Shown: positions 1 through 5,869 of the stretch, one piece after another
Layout: every line of letters starts with the position of its first letter
How positions within the stretch are numbered: position 1 is the stretch's first letter
DNA from: Acidobacteriota bacterium
GTDB lineage: Bacteria > Acidobacteriota > Terriglobia > Acidiferrales > UBA7541
Direction: 5' to 3'
Length of the DNA: 17,016 bases
Assembly (NCBI GenBank): GCA_003224195.1
Contig: QHYP01000274.1
Coordinates: 1-17,016, forward strand
Program-made: the position numbers and the translations under genes
Notes under the pieces: generated by a model
Seen by the model: the letters and a program-made list of their open reading frames with translations, nothing else
Database searches by the model: none
What the model was told of the DNA's origin: nothing

Positions 1-44
1 GCCGTATCGGCCGGCAGTCGTTATGGCTCAGGAGGAGATTGGCT

Positions 45-650
45 ATGCAGGAGAATGCGGCGAAACACCTCGCCCTCGCAGCTATGTTGTCATCGGTTGT
101 CCTCGTCCTGGGCTGCGGGCCATCAGCAGAGAGCGTAGCGGCCAAAGATTTTCTGGAAAAGTTTGACAAAGTAGTTGAGCAGGACACAGCACTGGATAAT
201 CTCGAAAAGAAGGCCGACGAATACAACCAGCAGCTCGAGAAAGCTTCGGACGAGCGCAATCCCACCAGGCACGCCATGGCCGTCGGTGCCTGGATTGGTC
301 AATACAAGGCGCTACTTTCGCAGGCCCGCTCCATCGTGGACACGCAAAGCGGCTTGGTGGACGATTTGGTGACCGACAGCGCGAAGCTCAGCGGGGATGC
401 AAATCGCTATTCCCGCGAGGCCACCGATGCGCTCCGAGAGTACATTGCCACTCAGCGAAAAGGGATCGAGCTCACCGAGCAGTTAATGGCCACTATCGAA
501 TCTTCCGCCAGCAACCCCGCGAGTGCCGACCCAGAGAAGTTGGAAGAGCTCACAAGCTCGCTCGACGACTTGGACTCAAAGGAGAAGCACGCATTCCAGC
601 AGGCTCAAGATGCGGTCGCTCGCCTCCGCGCCGTCGCCCCGCATCCCTGA
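45..650 (+). CDS. Predicted outer-membrane-type lipoprotein, helical, function unknown
   Basis: Encodes 201 residues. The N-terminus is a lipoprotein signal peptide: a short K/H-containing head, a hydrophobic stretch at about residues 9-22 and a lipobox VLGC with the acylated cysteine at residue 24. The mature part is rich in Glu, Asp, Ala, Lys and Gln with almost no aromatic residues, and looks like long amphipathic or coiled-coil helices, with a basic-acidic segment near residues 40-65. ATG 45 is chosen because GGAGGAG at 31-37 sits 7 bp upstream; an in-frame TTG at 39 is too close to that site. I do not recognise the family. Being exported and membrane-anchored is well supported; any role, such as envelope spacer or scaffold, would be a guess. 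Confidence 0.8.
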   Translation: MQENAAKHLALAAMLSSVVLVLGCGPSAESVAAKDFLEKFDKVVEQDTALDNLEKKADEYNQQLEKASDERNPTRHAMAVGAWIGQYKALLSQARSIVDTQSGLVDDLVTDSAKLSGDANRYSREATDALREYIATQRKGIELTEQLMATIESSASNPASADPEKLEELTSSLDDLDSKEKHAFQQAQDAVARLRAVAPHP

Positions 651-677
651 CTCACCCCGGCTACGACTGACAGTCGA

Positions 678-702
678 GTAGCACAGCCACTCCAGCCTAT
701 GC
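678..702 (+). repeat. Degenerate copy of a 25-bp dispersed palindromic element
   Basis: Starts GTAGCACAG and ends TGC. It matches the element at 1459-1483 at 21 of 25 positions. Here the palindrome is eroded by mismatches, whereas the other copy has a perfect 9-bp stem. Located 28 bp after the lipoprotein stop codon. Confidence 0.65.
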
Positions 703-719
703 CTCTTACTCTGCGGGTG

Positions 720-746
720 CCCCACCCTTGATTTGCAAGGGTGGGG
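720..746. repeat. Perfect 11-bp stem-loop, C-rich/G-rich
   Basis: CCCCACCCTTG (720-730) pairs perfectly with CAAGGGTGGGG (736-746) around a 5-nt loop. It begins inside GGGTGCCCCACCCTTGAT (715-732), which matches 14 of 18 positions at 2785-2802, and the closing half GCAAGGGTGGGG recurs exactly at 2849-2860. I read it as one copy of a dispersed intergenic element. Confidence 0.75.
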
Positions 747-997
747 AATTTCCGGGGCGTCCCGACGCTTTTGGTCGCGAAGCCCCGGCATTCTTTCTCA
801 CGCAGAAAATCCTATATCCGGCCAGTACCGTTCCAAATACTTCGCCTATCAGAAATTGGCATTCGGTCCGGGCTGAGCAGGAAGTTTGTCACGCCACTCC
901 AGCCTGAAAAAGTTGGAACGGCACCAGGATGGTGTGAGAGGATTCTCGCGTACCGTTCGCATCGCCGGGTGCGCGAGGCATGGAGAAAGGCGGGATC

Positions 998-1432
998 ATG
1001 AGCGAAACGGAGCATCCGCGACGCATTGGTCGAAGCATTGGCGCCGTGCTTGCCGGAATATTCGTGGGCGTCGTACTCACCCTTGCAACCGACATCGTGC
1101 TGCACGTGGCCGGCGTCTTCCCGCCATGGGGCCAGTCGATGGTCGGCTTCGACGCGGCCTTGCTGCTTGCGACGGTCTATCGCACCGTCTATGGCGTCGT
1201 GGGCAGCTACCTCATTGCCCGGCTCGCGCCCAATCGGCCCATGCAGCACGCCCTGGTGGGCGGCGTTGTAGGCCTCGCCGTGAGCATTGTGGGCGCCGCG
1301 GTGACGTGGAACCGGGGACCTGCCTTCGGGCCCCACTGGTACCCACTCGCGCTCATCGTGCTCGCGATGCCCCAAGCCTGGGTGGGCGGCAAACTCCGCC
1401 TCATGCAGTTGCGCCCGTCTTCCGCAGCTTGA
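998..1432 (+). CDS. Small integral membrane protein, four predicted helices, function unknown
   Basis: Encodes 144 residues. Four hydrophobic segments are visible at about 13-38, 51-75, 83-103 and 113-131, with a short charged cytoplasmic N-terminus containing ETEHPRRIGR. The segment VFPPWGQSM between helices 1 and 2 would be an extracytoplasmic loop. ATG 998 is preferred over the in-frame ATG at 980 because GAGAAAGG (983-990) lies 7 bp before it. It is followed by a convergent gene across a hairpin-rich gap. I recognise no named family and see no catalytic motif. Confidence 0.75.
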   Translation: MSETEHPRRIGRSIGAVLAGIFVGVVLTLATDIVLHVAGVFPPWGQSMVGFDAALLLATVYRTVYGVVGSYLIARLAPNRPMQHALVGGVVGLAVSIVGAAVTWNRGPAFGPHWYPLALIVLAMPQAWVGGKLRLMQLRPSSAA

Positions 1433-1458
1433 CTGCCGCCTGCCCGCCGTGGCATCAG

Positions 1459-1483
1459 GTAGCACAGGCACTCTTGCCTGTGC
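1459..1483 (+). repeat. 25-bp dispersed element with perfect 9-bp stem
   Basis: GCACAGGCA (1462-1470), loop CTCT, then TGCCTGTGC (1475-1483) form a perfect 9-bp hairpin. Together with the preceding GTA it aligns with 678-702 at 21 of 25 positions. It lies 26 bp past the stop codon of the small membrane protein gene. Confidence 0.75.
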
Positions 1484-1491
1484 AGACCTTG

Positions 1492-1508
1492 TCCCGACCC
1501 TGTCGGGA
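1492..1508. repeat. Perfect 7-bp stem-loop with 3-nt loop
   Basis: TCCCGAC (1492-1498) pairs with GTCGGGA (1502-1508) across CCT. Second hairpin of the convergent-gap cluster, only 8 bp after the first. Confidence 0.65.
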
Positions 1509-1575
1509 GCCCGGCGCCTTTCTCGTCCTTGCGGAGCGAACGAACCGCAGTCCCGTGGCCGGCCCTTGTAGCGGA

Positions 1576-1617
1576 CGACTTCAGTCGGCCATCTGACGAT
1601 GCGGCGAGGCATCGTCA
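1576..1617. repeat. Short palindrome followed by 9-bp stem-loop
   Basis: CGACTTCAGTCG (1576-1587) is a short self-complementary word. It is followed by TGACGATGC (1594-1602) and GCATCGTCA (1609-1617), which pair perfectly over a 6-nt loop. This is the part of the hairpin cluster nearest the 3' end of the VWFA-like gene. Confidence 0.65.
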
Positions 1618-1673
1618 TTCCTGCCTCCCCGCCGCAGGAGGGCCCGTCCGGCGAGTAAGGCCGCTTCGCGCGG

Positions 1674-2699
1674 TTACGGCCTATCGGGAGAGGGATTTAC
1701 GCCGCTGCCCCCCGAGCAGCGCGGCATTTCTCGTGGATAGTTCACGCGCGCCGCTGGGAGCTGCTGGCGAAGAGCGTCCGTCAAGTCAACGGCAAAGCCC
1801 TTCGGCGCAGCAGCCAGCCGGATGCCGTAATACTCGACGATGGCCTTGTAGAGTTGTCCCGCGCGCTTGTTCAGCACCCGGAGCAGTTCGTCAGTCAACT
1901 GATACCTTTTCTGGGCATCGCCTTCCGTGTTTTCTTCCACGAAAAAGCCGCCCGTTTCGTCTCCGAGATCAAAAATTGTTTCCCTGTTGGGATCTATCCT
2001 CGCGCTGGGTAGCAGAACACCGGTCGGGAAACCAATGGGACCTCCGGGGCTGGGGGCGAGACCCACGCTATAGATGCCCAGATAGAGTCTTCCAAGTTGA
2101 AAGCCGAACAGACGAATGCCCGCAGCGGTAAGCGTCTTCCGAGCCTTGCCATACCCGGACCCGCCGCCTGGCTCAAGGCCCATCGTCAGGAGAAGGATGG
2201 AATCACCGGGTTGCGAGGGCTGCAACCATCCGGCCGCTTCGAGCACGGCGTCGAGCGCGGAGTTGCCCTGGCTTTTTCCCGCGGACGGCGAGGAAAGTTC
2301 GTGGATATCCGAGAGGAGCGCATCGCGGGGCGTACCGAAGCGCAGTTCTTTGCGCCGACCGCCGGATGTCAGCATGGCGAAGGAATCTTCCGCGCGAGCG
2401 GTTGTCACCATGGCCTCCAGCACGCTGGCTTCGACCTTGCGCGCTGCCGGATTCACATCTTTCCCGTTCTCCGCGACGAGAACGACGCGGCGGGGAGCGG
2501 TATCCACGCTTACGGATCGGATGGTGAGAAGCTCGCCCCCCTGCCGGGCCATGAAGCCATCCGGAGAGATCTTGCGGACAAGAGCCGCATCGGGTAGGAC
2601 CACATTCAGCGGAACATCCACTTCGCACGGCTGATCTTGCCCGGCCACCGTAGCGGAGAAGAAAAGAAACGCAAAGTCGAGATGCAATCGCTGCCACAT
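1674..2699 (-). CDS. Secreted VWFA-like protein with degenerate metal site
   Basis: Encodes 341 residues. The N-terminus is a Sec signal peptide with hydrophobic core FAFLFFSATVA and likely cleavage near residue 20. The body resembles the VWFA-related proteins common in Acidobacteriota: a first beta strand at 72-76, helices, GNSALDAV where these proteins usually have G-x-T-x-L-x-DA, and a later strand DSILLLTMG. The usual MIDAS D-x-S-x-S is replaced by AENGKD (76-81), so divalent-metal ligand binding is doubtful. A C-terminal region of about 130 residues is unassigned. ATG 2699 begins the signal peptide directly; a TTG at 2711 would add four residues. The ribosome site is weak. Transcribed towards the gene at 998-1432. 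Probably extracytoplasmic protein binding, but this is inferred from fold resemblance only. Confidence 0.7.
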   Translation of the reverse strand: MWQRLHLDFAFLFFSATVAGQDQPCEVDVPLNVVLPDAALVRKISPDGFMARQGGELLTIRSVSVDTAPRRVVLVAENGKDVNPAARKVEASVLEAMVTTARAEDSFAMLTSGGRRKELRFGTPRDALLSDIHELSSPSAGKSQGNSALDAVLEAAGWLQPSQPGDSILLLTMGLEPGGGSGYGKARKTLTAAGIRLFGFQLGRLYLGIYSVGLAPSPGGPIGFPTGVLLPSARIDPNRETIFDLGDETGGFFVEENTEGDAQKRYQLTDELLRVLNKRAGQLYKAIVEYYGIRLAAAPKGFAVDLTDALRQQLPAARVNYPREMPRCSGGSGVNPSPDRP

Positions 2700-3068
2700 G
2701 GGACCCAACAATTGGCCGAGTATAGCCTCACACCCGTTTCCAATTCAATCCATCCGGCGCGCTAAACTCGCAGCGATAAGTGGCGGGTGGCCGACGCTCG
2801 ATCCGCTGGAACGCTTTTGGTTGGCGTACCCTTGCGGTTCTGTTCACTGCAAGGGTGGGGCCGCTTTTCGCTAGCCTCTCTACTCTTACTCCTTCGATTC
2901 CGATTCCACCGCCGACTGGACGAGTCTGGCCCGGTGCGGCGCACCCGCTCGTTACAAAGAAAGCCTGACCCGCATCCAATCAGCGGCGACGATATATGAT
3001 TCCGCTGCTCGATCGAGCTCAGAAGCAAATCGGCCGCTCTCCGTTCAAGCGAATCTTGGAGGTCTGCG
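2700..3068. other. Divergent promoter region with an eroded repeat element
   Basis: Separates the VWFA-like gene (-) from a membrane protein gene (+), so it must carry both promoters. I could not single out convincing -35/-10 pairs. An eroded copy of the dispersed element spans 2785-2860. No further gene is supported here. Confidence 0.6.
2785..2860. repeat. Degenerate dispersed element with 8-bp stem-loop
   Basis: GGGTGGCCGACGCTCGAT (2785-2802) matches 715-732 at 14 of 18 positions, and GCAAGGGTGGGG (2849-2860) equals 735-746. ACCCTTGC (2828-2835) pairs perfectly with GCAAGGGT (2849-2856) around a 13-nt loop. This seems to be a longer, expanded relative of the compact hairpin at 720-746. 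Confidence 0.6.
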
Positions 3069-3548
3069 ATGAACATCCTGCCGGTGAATCTCCTCTTCGG
3101 CACCCTGGTATTCTGGATCGCTGCCAGGATTTACGTTTTCCCTAGACTCCACGAGCTGTCACCACGGACGGTGCTGCTGCCGATCCTCCTGCTGCACTCG
3201 ACCCGGCACCTCGGTCTCATGTTCCTGGCTCCCGGCGCCACGTACCCCGGCATCCCGCCGCAGTTTGCCTACCCGGCTGCCTTCGGCGACTTGCTCGCTG
3301 CGGTGTTGGCCATCGCTGCGATTGCCGCCGTAGTCAAGCAGGCGCGAAGCGCCCGGCTCCTCGTTTGGGTTTTCAACGTCGAGGGCACACTGGACTTGCT
3401 GTCCGCGATAGTGCTCGCGACGCTCTACGACGCACCGGCGCACATGGGCGCCGCGTATTGGATCCCGGCTTTCTGGGTCCCCGCACTTCTAGTGACGCAC
3501 TACATCACGTTCGTTGTGCTTCGCAAGCGCTGGACGGGCGCAGCCTAA
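3069..3548 (+). CDS. Integral membrane protein, about five helices, function unknown
   Basis: Encodes 159 residues, mostly hydrophobic, with predicted helices near 4-25, 34-53, 70-90, 97-119 and 128-151. Two histidines and an arginine sit in or at the edge of helix 2 (LLHSTRHLGL), and an acidic pair FNVEGTLD begins helix 4. Such polar residues inside the membrane may matter for function, but I do not recognise the family. The start is well supported: GGAGGT at 3058-3063 lies 5 bp before ATG 3069. It is a single gene, followed by a long non-coding stretch. Confidence 0.75.
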   Translation: MNILPVNLLFGTLVFWIAARIYVFPRLHELSPRTVLLPILLLHSTRHLGLMFLAPGATYPGIPPQFAYPAAFGDLLAAVLAIAAIAAVVKQARSARLLVWVFNVEGTLDLLSAIVLATLYDAPAHMGAAYWIPAFWVPALLVTHYITFVVLRKRWTGAA

Positions 3549-3955
3549 CGGAACGGAACGTGGCAGTCCAGACGGGCGGGTGGCAGCGCAGGTCGTATCG
3601 AGCGCCACCGAAACGCCTGACCACTTCCTCCGGACCCGCCTATCGCCATCCGCGCCACATTTCCCCGTCGGCGTTTACCATTCCGCCGCTTTTCCACAGC
3701 CCTCCGCCAAAATTCACTTCGGCGTTCTATTCCTTTGTGGTAATCTCGCACATGATACGCCACGCAATTCTTCCTCGCCCGCTCGCTGCAAAATCTCGGA
3801 ATAACTGCCTGCCCAGTTCTGCGGTCAATTCCCGGCAAAACGCGGAACTTTTCCATCTAACCGCTTTCCTTTCTGCCTTCTCCGCACTCTTTTTCCCAAT
3901 GGGCGTAAGGCAACTCCTTTTGATTCACGCGCTTCCGCACTCTTTCCATCGCAAC

Positions 3956-3986
3956 GGGGGTGTGGGGGGTATGACCGTGTGGAAAA
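3956..3986. repeat. G-tract followed by TGTGGAAAA, copy 1
   Basis: GGGGG-TGT-GGGGGG (3956-3969), then 8 bp, then TGTGGAAAA (3978-3986), the complement of TTTTCCACA. A similar composite lies at 4220-4244 with the second part in the opposite orientation. Another TTTTCCACA stands alone at 3690-3698. Confidence 0.5.
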
Positions 3987-4003
3987 CTCGCGCGTCTCTC
4001 CAG

Positions 4004-4031
4004 CCACTATCAACTATCGACTGTGGACTTT
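4004..4031 (+). repeat. Degenerate heptamer tandem repeat, about four units
   Basis: Successive seven-base units CCACTAT, CAACTAT, CGACTGT and GGACTTT share an n-n-A-C-T-n-T frame. The array is short and degenerate, so it counts mainly because a longer heptamer array follows 320 bp downstream. Confidence 0.45.
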
Positions 4032-4103
4032 CCTGCTCTTCACCGGCCTGCCCTGATCGCAGCCGAGGGGTCACTGCCTCTCATAACTCCTTTAGAAGCC
4101 ATA

Positions 4104-4123
4104 CTTACGGGCCCTTCCGTAAG
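4104..4123. other. 7-bp stem-loop
   Basis: CTTACGG (4104-4110) pairs perfectly with CCGTAAG (4117-4123) around a GCCCTT loop. No T-run follows. It could be a protein-binding palindrome or an RNA structure; it is placed in no known element. Confidence 0.5.
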
Positions 4124-4219
4124 GATGTGCCAACAAAGCACTTACAACCCCTTTATTTTGATATTCTTAACAGACTTAGCTCCCGTAAACCCTTTAAAGG
4201 CACATTCTTACAAAAAACA

Positions 4220-4244
4220 GGGGGGTGGGGGGCAGATTTCCACA
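4220..4244. repeat. G-tract followed by TTTCCACA, copy 2
   Basis: GGGGGG-T-GGGGGG (4220-4232), 4 bp, then TTTCCACA (4237-4244). Preceded by a run of six A (4212-4217). Related to the composite at 3956-3986. Confidence 0.5.
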
Positions 4245-4352
4245 GGGAACTGCCAAATTTCGTCTCTCGTCTCTCCAAGTTCGAGTTTCGCATCCCGTCT
4301 CTACCTTTCAACGCTTCCATGCGCCCGCCTTCAACCGTTCTGGCGTTCAGAA

Positions 4353-4422
4353 CCTGCCACCCGTCACCTGCAACCTGCCACGTGCCGCCTGCCACCTGTC
4401 ACCTGTCACCCACCACCTCTCA
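4353..4422 (+). repeat. Tandem array of ten 7-bp units, consensus CCTGYCA
   Basis: Ten uninterrupted units can be read: CCTGCCA, CCCGTCA, CCTGCAA, CCTGCCA, CGTGCCG, CCTGCCA, CCTGTCA, CCTGTCA, CCCACCA, CCTCTCA. The period is exactly seven, so the array is not codon-periodic. It ends 82 bp before the proC start codon. Heptanucleotide arrays of this kind are known as intergenic repeats in other bacterial groups, for example cyanobacteria. Confidence 0.8.
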
Positions 4423-4467
4423 CCGCTCGGCCGAAACATTGACCCCCCGCCCCCGAGTCGGGAACCT

Positions 4468-4484
4468 TGACCGCTTCGCGGTCA
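4468..4484. promoter_or_regulatory. Leader hairpin just upstream of proC
   Basis: TGACCGC (4468-4474) pairs perfectly with GCGGTCA (4478-4484) across a TTC triloop, 20 bp before the proC ATG. If transcription starts upstream, this would be a compact structure in the leader RNA. It might affect translation, since no good ribosome site precedes proC, but the role is unproven. Confidence 0.45.
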
Positions 4485-4504
4485 CCAAGCAGAATGTCTC
4501 CACC

Positions 4505-5410
4505 ATGACTCGCAAACTCTCCGACAGAAAACTTGCCGTCCTGGGCGCGGGCAAGCTCGGCGGCATTCTCTTGCGCGCCTATCTCAAGCAAGGCCTCTTC
4601 GCGCCCAAGCGCGTCGCCGCCACCGTCAGCCACGCCGAAAAAGCCGCTGCGCTCAGCAAAGATCTCGCCGTCGAGGTTGGGACCGACAACCGCAAGGCGG
4701 TAAAAAACGCGGACATTATTCTCCTTTGCGTCAAGCCGCAGGTCATCCGCGAAGTCCTCGAAGAGATTCGCCCGGAACTCACCGAAAGATCGCTGGTCAT
4801 TTCCGTCGCCGCATCCGTCCCGACCAGCTACATCGAGCAGCATCTTGGCTGCGCCGCGGTAAGCGGCGGAAATAGCGTTGCCGCGGCAAGCGGCGCGAGT
4901 GTGGCCGCTGCGGCGAGCAGCGCAAATAGAAAAGTTCCCGTCGTGCGCGCCATGCCCAATACCTGCTCGACCGTCGGCTGCGGCATGACGGGCATCTGCC
5001 GCGGTTCGCATGCCACGCCGGAGCACCTCGAAATCGCTCGCGCTCTCTTCGACGCCGTCGGCCGCACCGTCGTCGTGGACGAAAAGCACATGGACGCGGT
5101 CACGGGCCTTTCCGCCAGCGGTCCGGCCTTCGCTTACATCATTCTCGAATCGCTCGCCGAAGCTGGCGTCAAAGTCGGTCTGCCGCGCGACATAGCTACG
5201 CTGCTCGCCGCGCAAACCATGAAAGGCTCCGCCAGCGTCGTGCTTGAGACCGGCGACCATCCGGCGCTGCTCAAGGACGCGGTCACCACGCCCGCCGGCT
5301 GCACCATTGATGGAATTCTTGAACTCGAAGAAGGCAAGCTGCGCGTCACGCTCATCAAAGCGGTTGTCAAGGCCACGCACCGCGCCGGCGAGCTCCTCTT
5401 CGAGAAATGA
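4505..5410 (+). CDS. proC: Pyrroline-5-carboxylate reductase with a repeat-built insert
   Basis: Catalyses the last step of proline synthesis, reducing 1-pyrroline-5-carboxylate with NAD(P)H in the cytoplasm. The 301-residue product starts with the Rossmann motif AVLGAGKLGG (11-20), then CVKPQ (75-79), the core VVRAMPNT (146-153) and the C-terminal P5CR signature region around DAVTTPAGCTIDG (258-270). DAVTGLSASGPAF (197-209) contributes to the active site. Usual length is about 270; the excess is an Ala/Ser/Gly-rich insert at residues 116-143, three 9-residue repeats, just before the MPNT motif. The residue after MPNT is Cys instead of the common Pro. ATG 4505 begins exactly where homology begins; the frame is open far upstream but carries no domain there. 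No strong ribosome site. nuoA follows 60 bp downstream. Confidence 0.93.
   Translation: MTRKLSDRKLAVLGAGKLGGILLRAYLKQGLFAPKRVAATVSHAEKAAALSKDLAVEVGTDNRKAVKNADIILLCVKPQVIREVLEEIRPELTERSLVISVAASVPTSYIEQHLGCAAVSGGNSVAAASGASVAAAASSANRKVPVVRAMPNTCSTVGCGMTGICRGSHATPEHLEIARALFDAVGRTVVVDEKHMDAVTGLSASGPAFAYIILESLAEAGVKVGLPRDIATLLAAQTMKGSASVVLETGDHPALLKDAVTTPAGCTIDGILELEEGKLRVTLIKAVVKATHRAGELLFEK
4853..4933 (+). repeat. In-frame 27-bp repeat, three copies, inside proC
   Basis: Units 4853-4879, 4880-4906 and 4907-4933 encode AAVSGGNSV, AAASGASVA and AAASSANRK. The first 16 bases of units one and two differ at only one position (GCCGCGGTAAGCGGCG against GCCGCGGCAAGCGGCG). The period of nine codons preserves the frame. 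It explains why this ProC is longer than usual. Confidence 0.75.
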
Positions 5411-5470
5411 GGCACTGCTGATGCGTTTTGGTTCTTCAATTTGTGATACGATTCGCCGCTGAACACAAAG

Positions 5471-5830
5471 ATGCCGAGCGCTTACATCCCGGTGTTGATT
5501 TTCGCGGTGCTGGTCTTCGCGTTTCCCGCGGTCACGCTGATCATCATGAAATACATCCGCCCCGATTCCCGCGCGGTCGGCGCGAAGCTCAAGCCGTATG
5601 AGTGCGGCGTGCCCGCCGAGGGCGATGCCCGCGGCCGCTATTCCGTGCGCTTCTATATCATCGCGATGCTGTTTGTGATTTTCGACGTGGAGACGATGTT
5701 CCTCTTCCCCTGGGCCATTAAATTCAAATCGCTCGGTCTTGTCGGCCTCATCTCCATGTTTGTTTTTCTGGGAATCCTGCTGGTCGGCTACATCTGGCTC
5801 TATAAGAAGGGCGCCCTTGATTGGGCGTGA
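5471..5830 (+). CDS. nuoA: NADH-quinone oxidoreductase subunit A (complex I)
   Basis: Small membrane subunit of proton-pumping complex I, at the junction of the peripheral and membrane arms near the quinone site. The 119-residue product has the expected three helices (about 7-27, 59-80, 89-110). It carries the family hallmarks KPYECG (41-46) in the loop after helix 1 and FDVE (71-74) in helix 2. Length is normal for NuoA. It lies 60 bp after proC and is followed by a terminator and a convergent efflux gene, so nuoB and the other complex I genes are not downstream as they usually are. The sequence looks fully intact. The ribosome site is weak (AAAG just before ATG). TGTGATACGAT about 20-30 bp upstream resembles a -10 box but lacks a matching -35. 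Confidence 0.95.
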   Translation: MPSAYIPVLIFAVLVFAFPAVTLIIMKYIRPDSRAVGAKLKPYECGVPAEGDARGRYSVRFYIIAMLFVIFDVETMFLFPWAIKFKSLGLVGLISMFVFLGILLVGYIWLYKKGALDWA

Positions 5831-5835
5831 CCTCA

Positions 5836-5863
5836 GCGCCGGGTGCAAGCCCCGCGTTTTTTT
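5836..5863 (+). terminator. Rho-independent terminator after nuoA
   Basis: An imperfect GC stem (CGC-C-GGG against CCC-C-GCG around TGCAAG, with one C-C mismatch) is followed directly by seven T (5857-5863). It lies 5 bp past the nuoA stop. On the other strand there is no T-run, so it would act only for the proC-nuoA side of this convergent junction. Confidence 0.6.
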
Positions 5864-5869
5864 CTTTGT

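Larger units (their letters stand above)
651..997. other. Non-coding gap with a strong hairpin and degenerate repeat copies
   Basis: No convincing gene. It holds an imperfect copy of a 25-bp element (678-702) that recurs at 1459-1483, a perfect 11-bp stem-loop (720-746), and a 13-bp word GCCACTCCAGCCT present twice (686-698 and 893-905). The stem-loop is about 70 bp after the lipoprotein stop and could end its transcript, though no T-run follows it. Confidence 0.7.
1433..1673. other. Convergent intergenic region packed with stem-loops
   Basis: This gap lies between the 3' ends of two converging genes. It contains perfect hairpins at 1462-1483, 1492-1508 and 1594-1617, plus a short palindrome at 1576-1587. 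None is followed by a clear U-tract on either strand, so they resemble dispersed palindromic (REP-like) elements as much as terminators. Confidence 0.7.
3549..4504. other. 956-bp non-coding region rich in short repeats, upstream of proC
   Basis: Several open frames cross this stretch but none has a plausible start, domain or codon pattern; the frame continuing into proC is simply open. It contains two G-tract/TTTCCACA pairs (3956-3986 and 4220-4244), heptamer repeats (4004-4031 and 4353-4422), four scattered CGTCTCT words, hairpins at 4104-4123 and 4468-4484, and a perfect palindrome CCTTTAAAGG at 4191-4200. The part at 4080-4220 is visibly richer in A and T than its surroundings. Confidence 0.65.

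Noticed and set aside
812..1618. Minus-strand 268-codon open frame
   Set aside because: Runs antisense through the four-helix membrane protein gene and the hairpin cluster; composition is Arg/His/Gly-rich without domains.
3690..4244. Chromosomal replication origin based on three DnaA-box-like words
   Set aside because: The words deviate from TTATCCACA by one or more bases, are widely spaced, and no dnaA, dnaN, gyrB, rpmH or parAB gene is nearby.
4353..4422. CRISPR array
   Set aside because: Units are only 7 bp with no spacers, and no cas gene is present.
3365..4504. Long N-terminal extension of ProC (open frame from 3365)
   Set aside because: The frame is open by chance. The extension is low-complexity, overlaps the membrane protein gene, crosses tandem repeats and has no domain; ProC homology begins at ATG 4505.
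4406..5848. Minus-strand 480-codon open frame opposite proC and nuoA
   Set aside because: Covers two well-supported genes on the other strand and has no family features.
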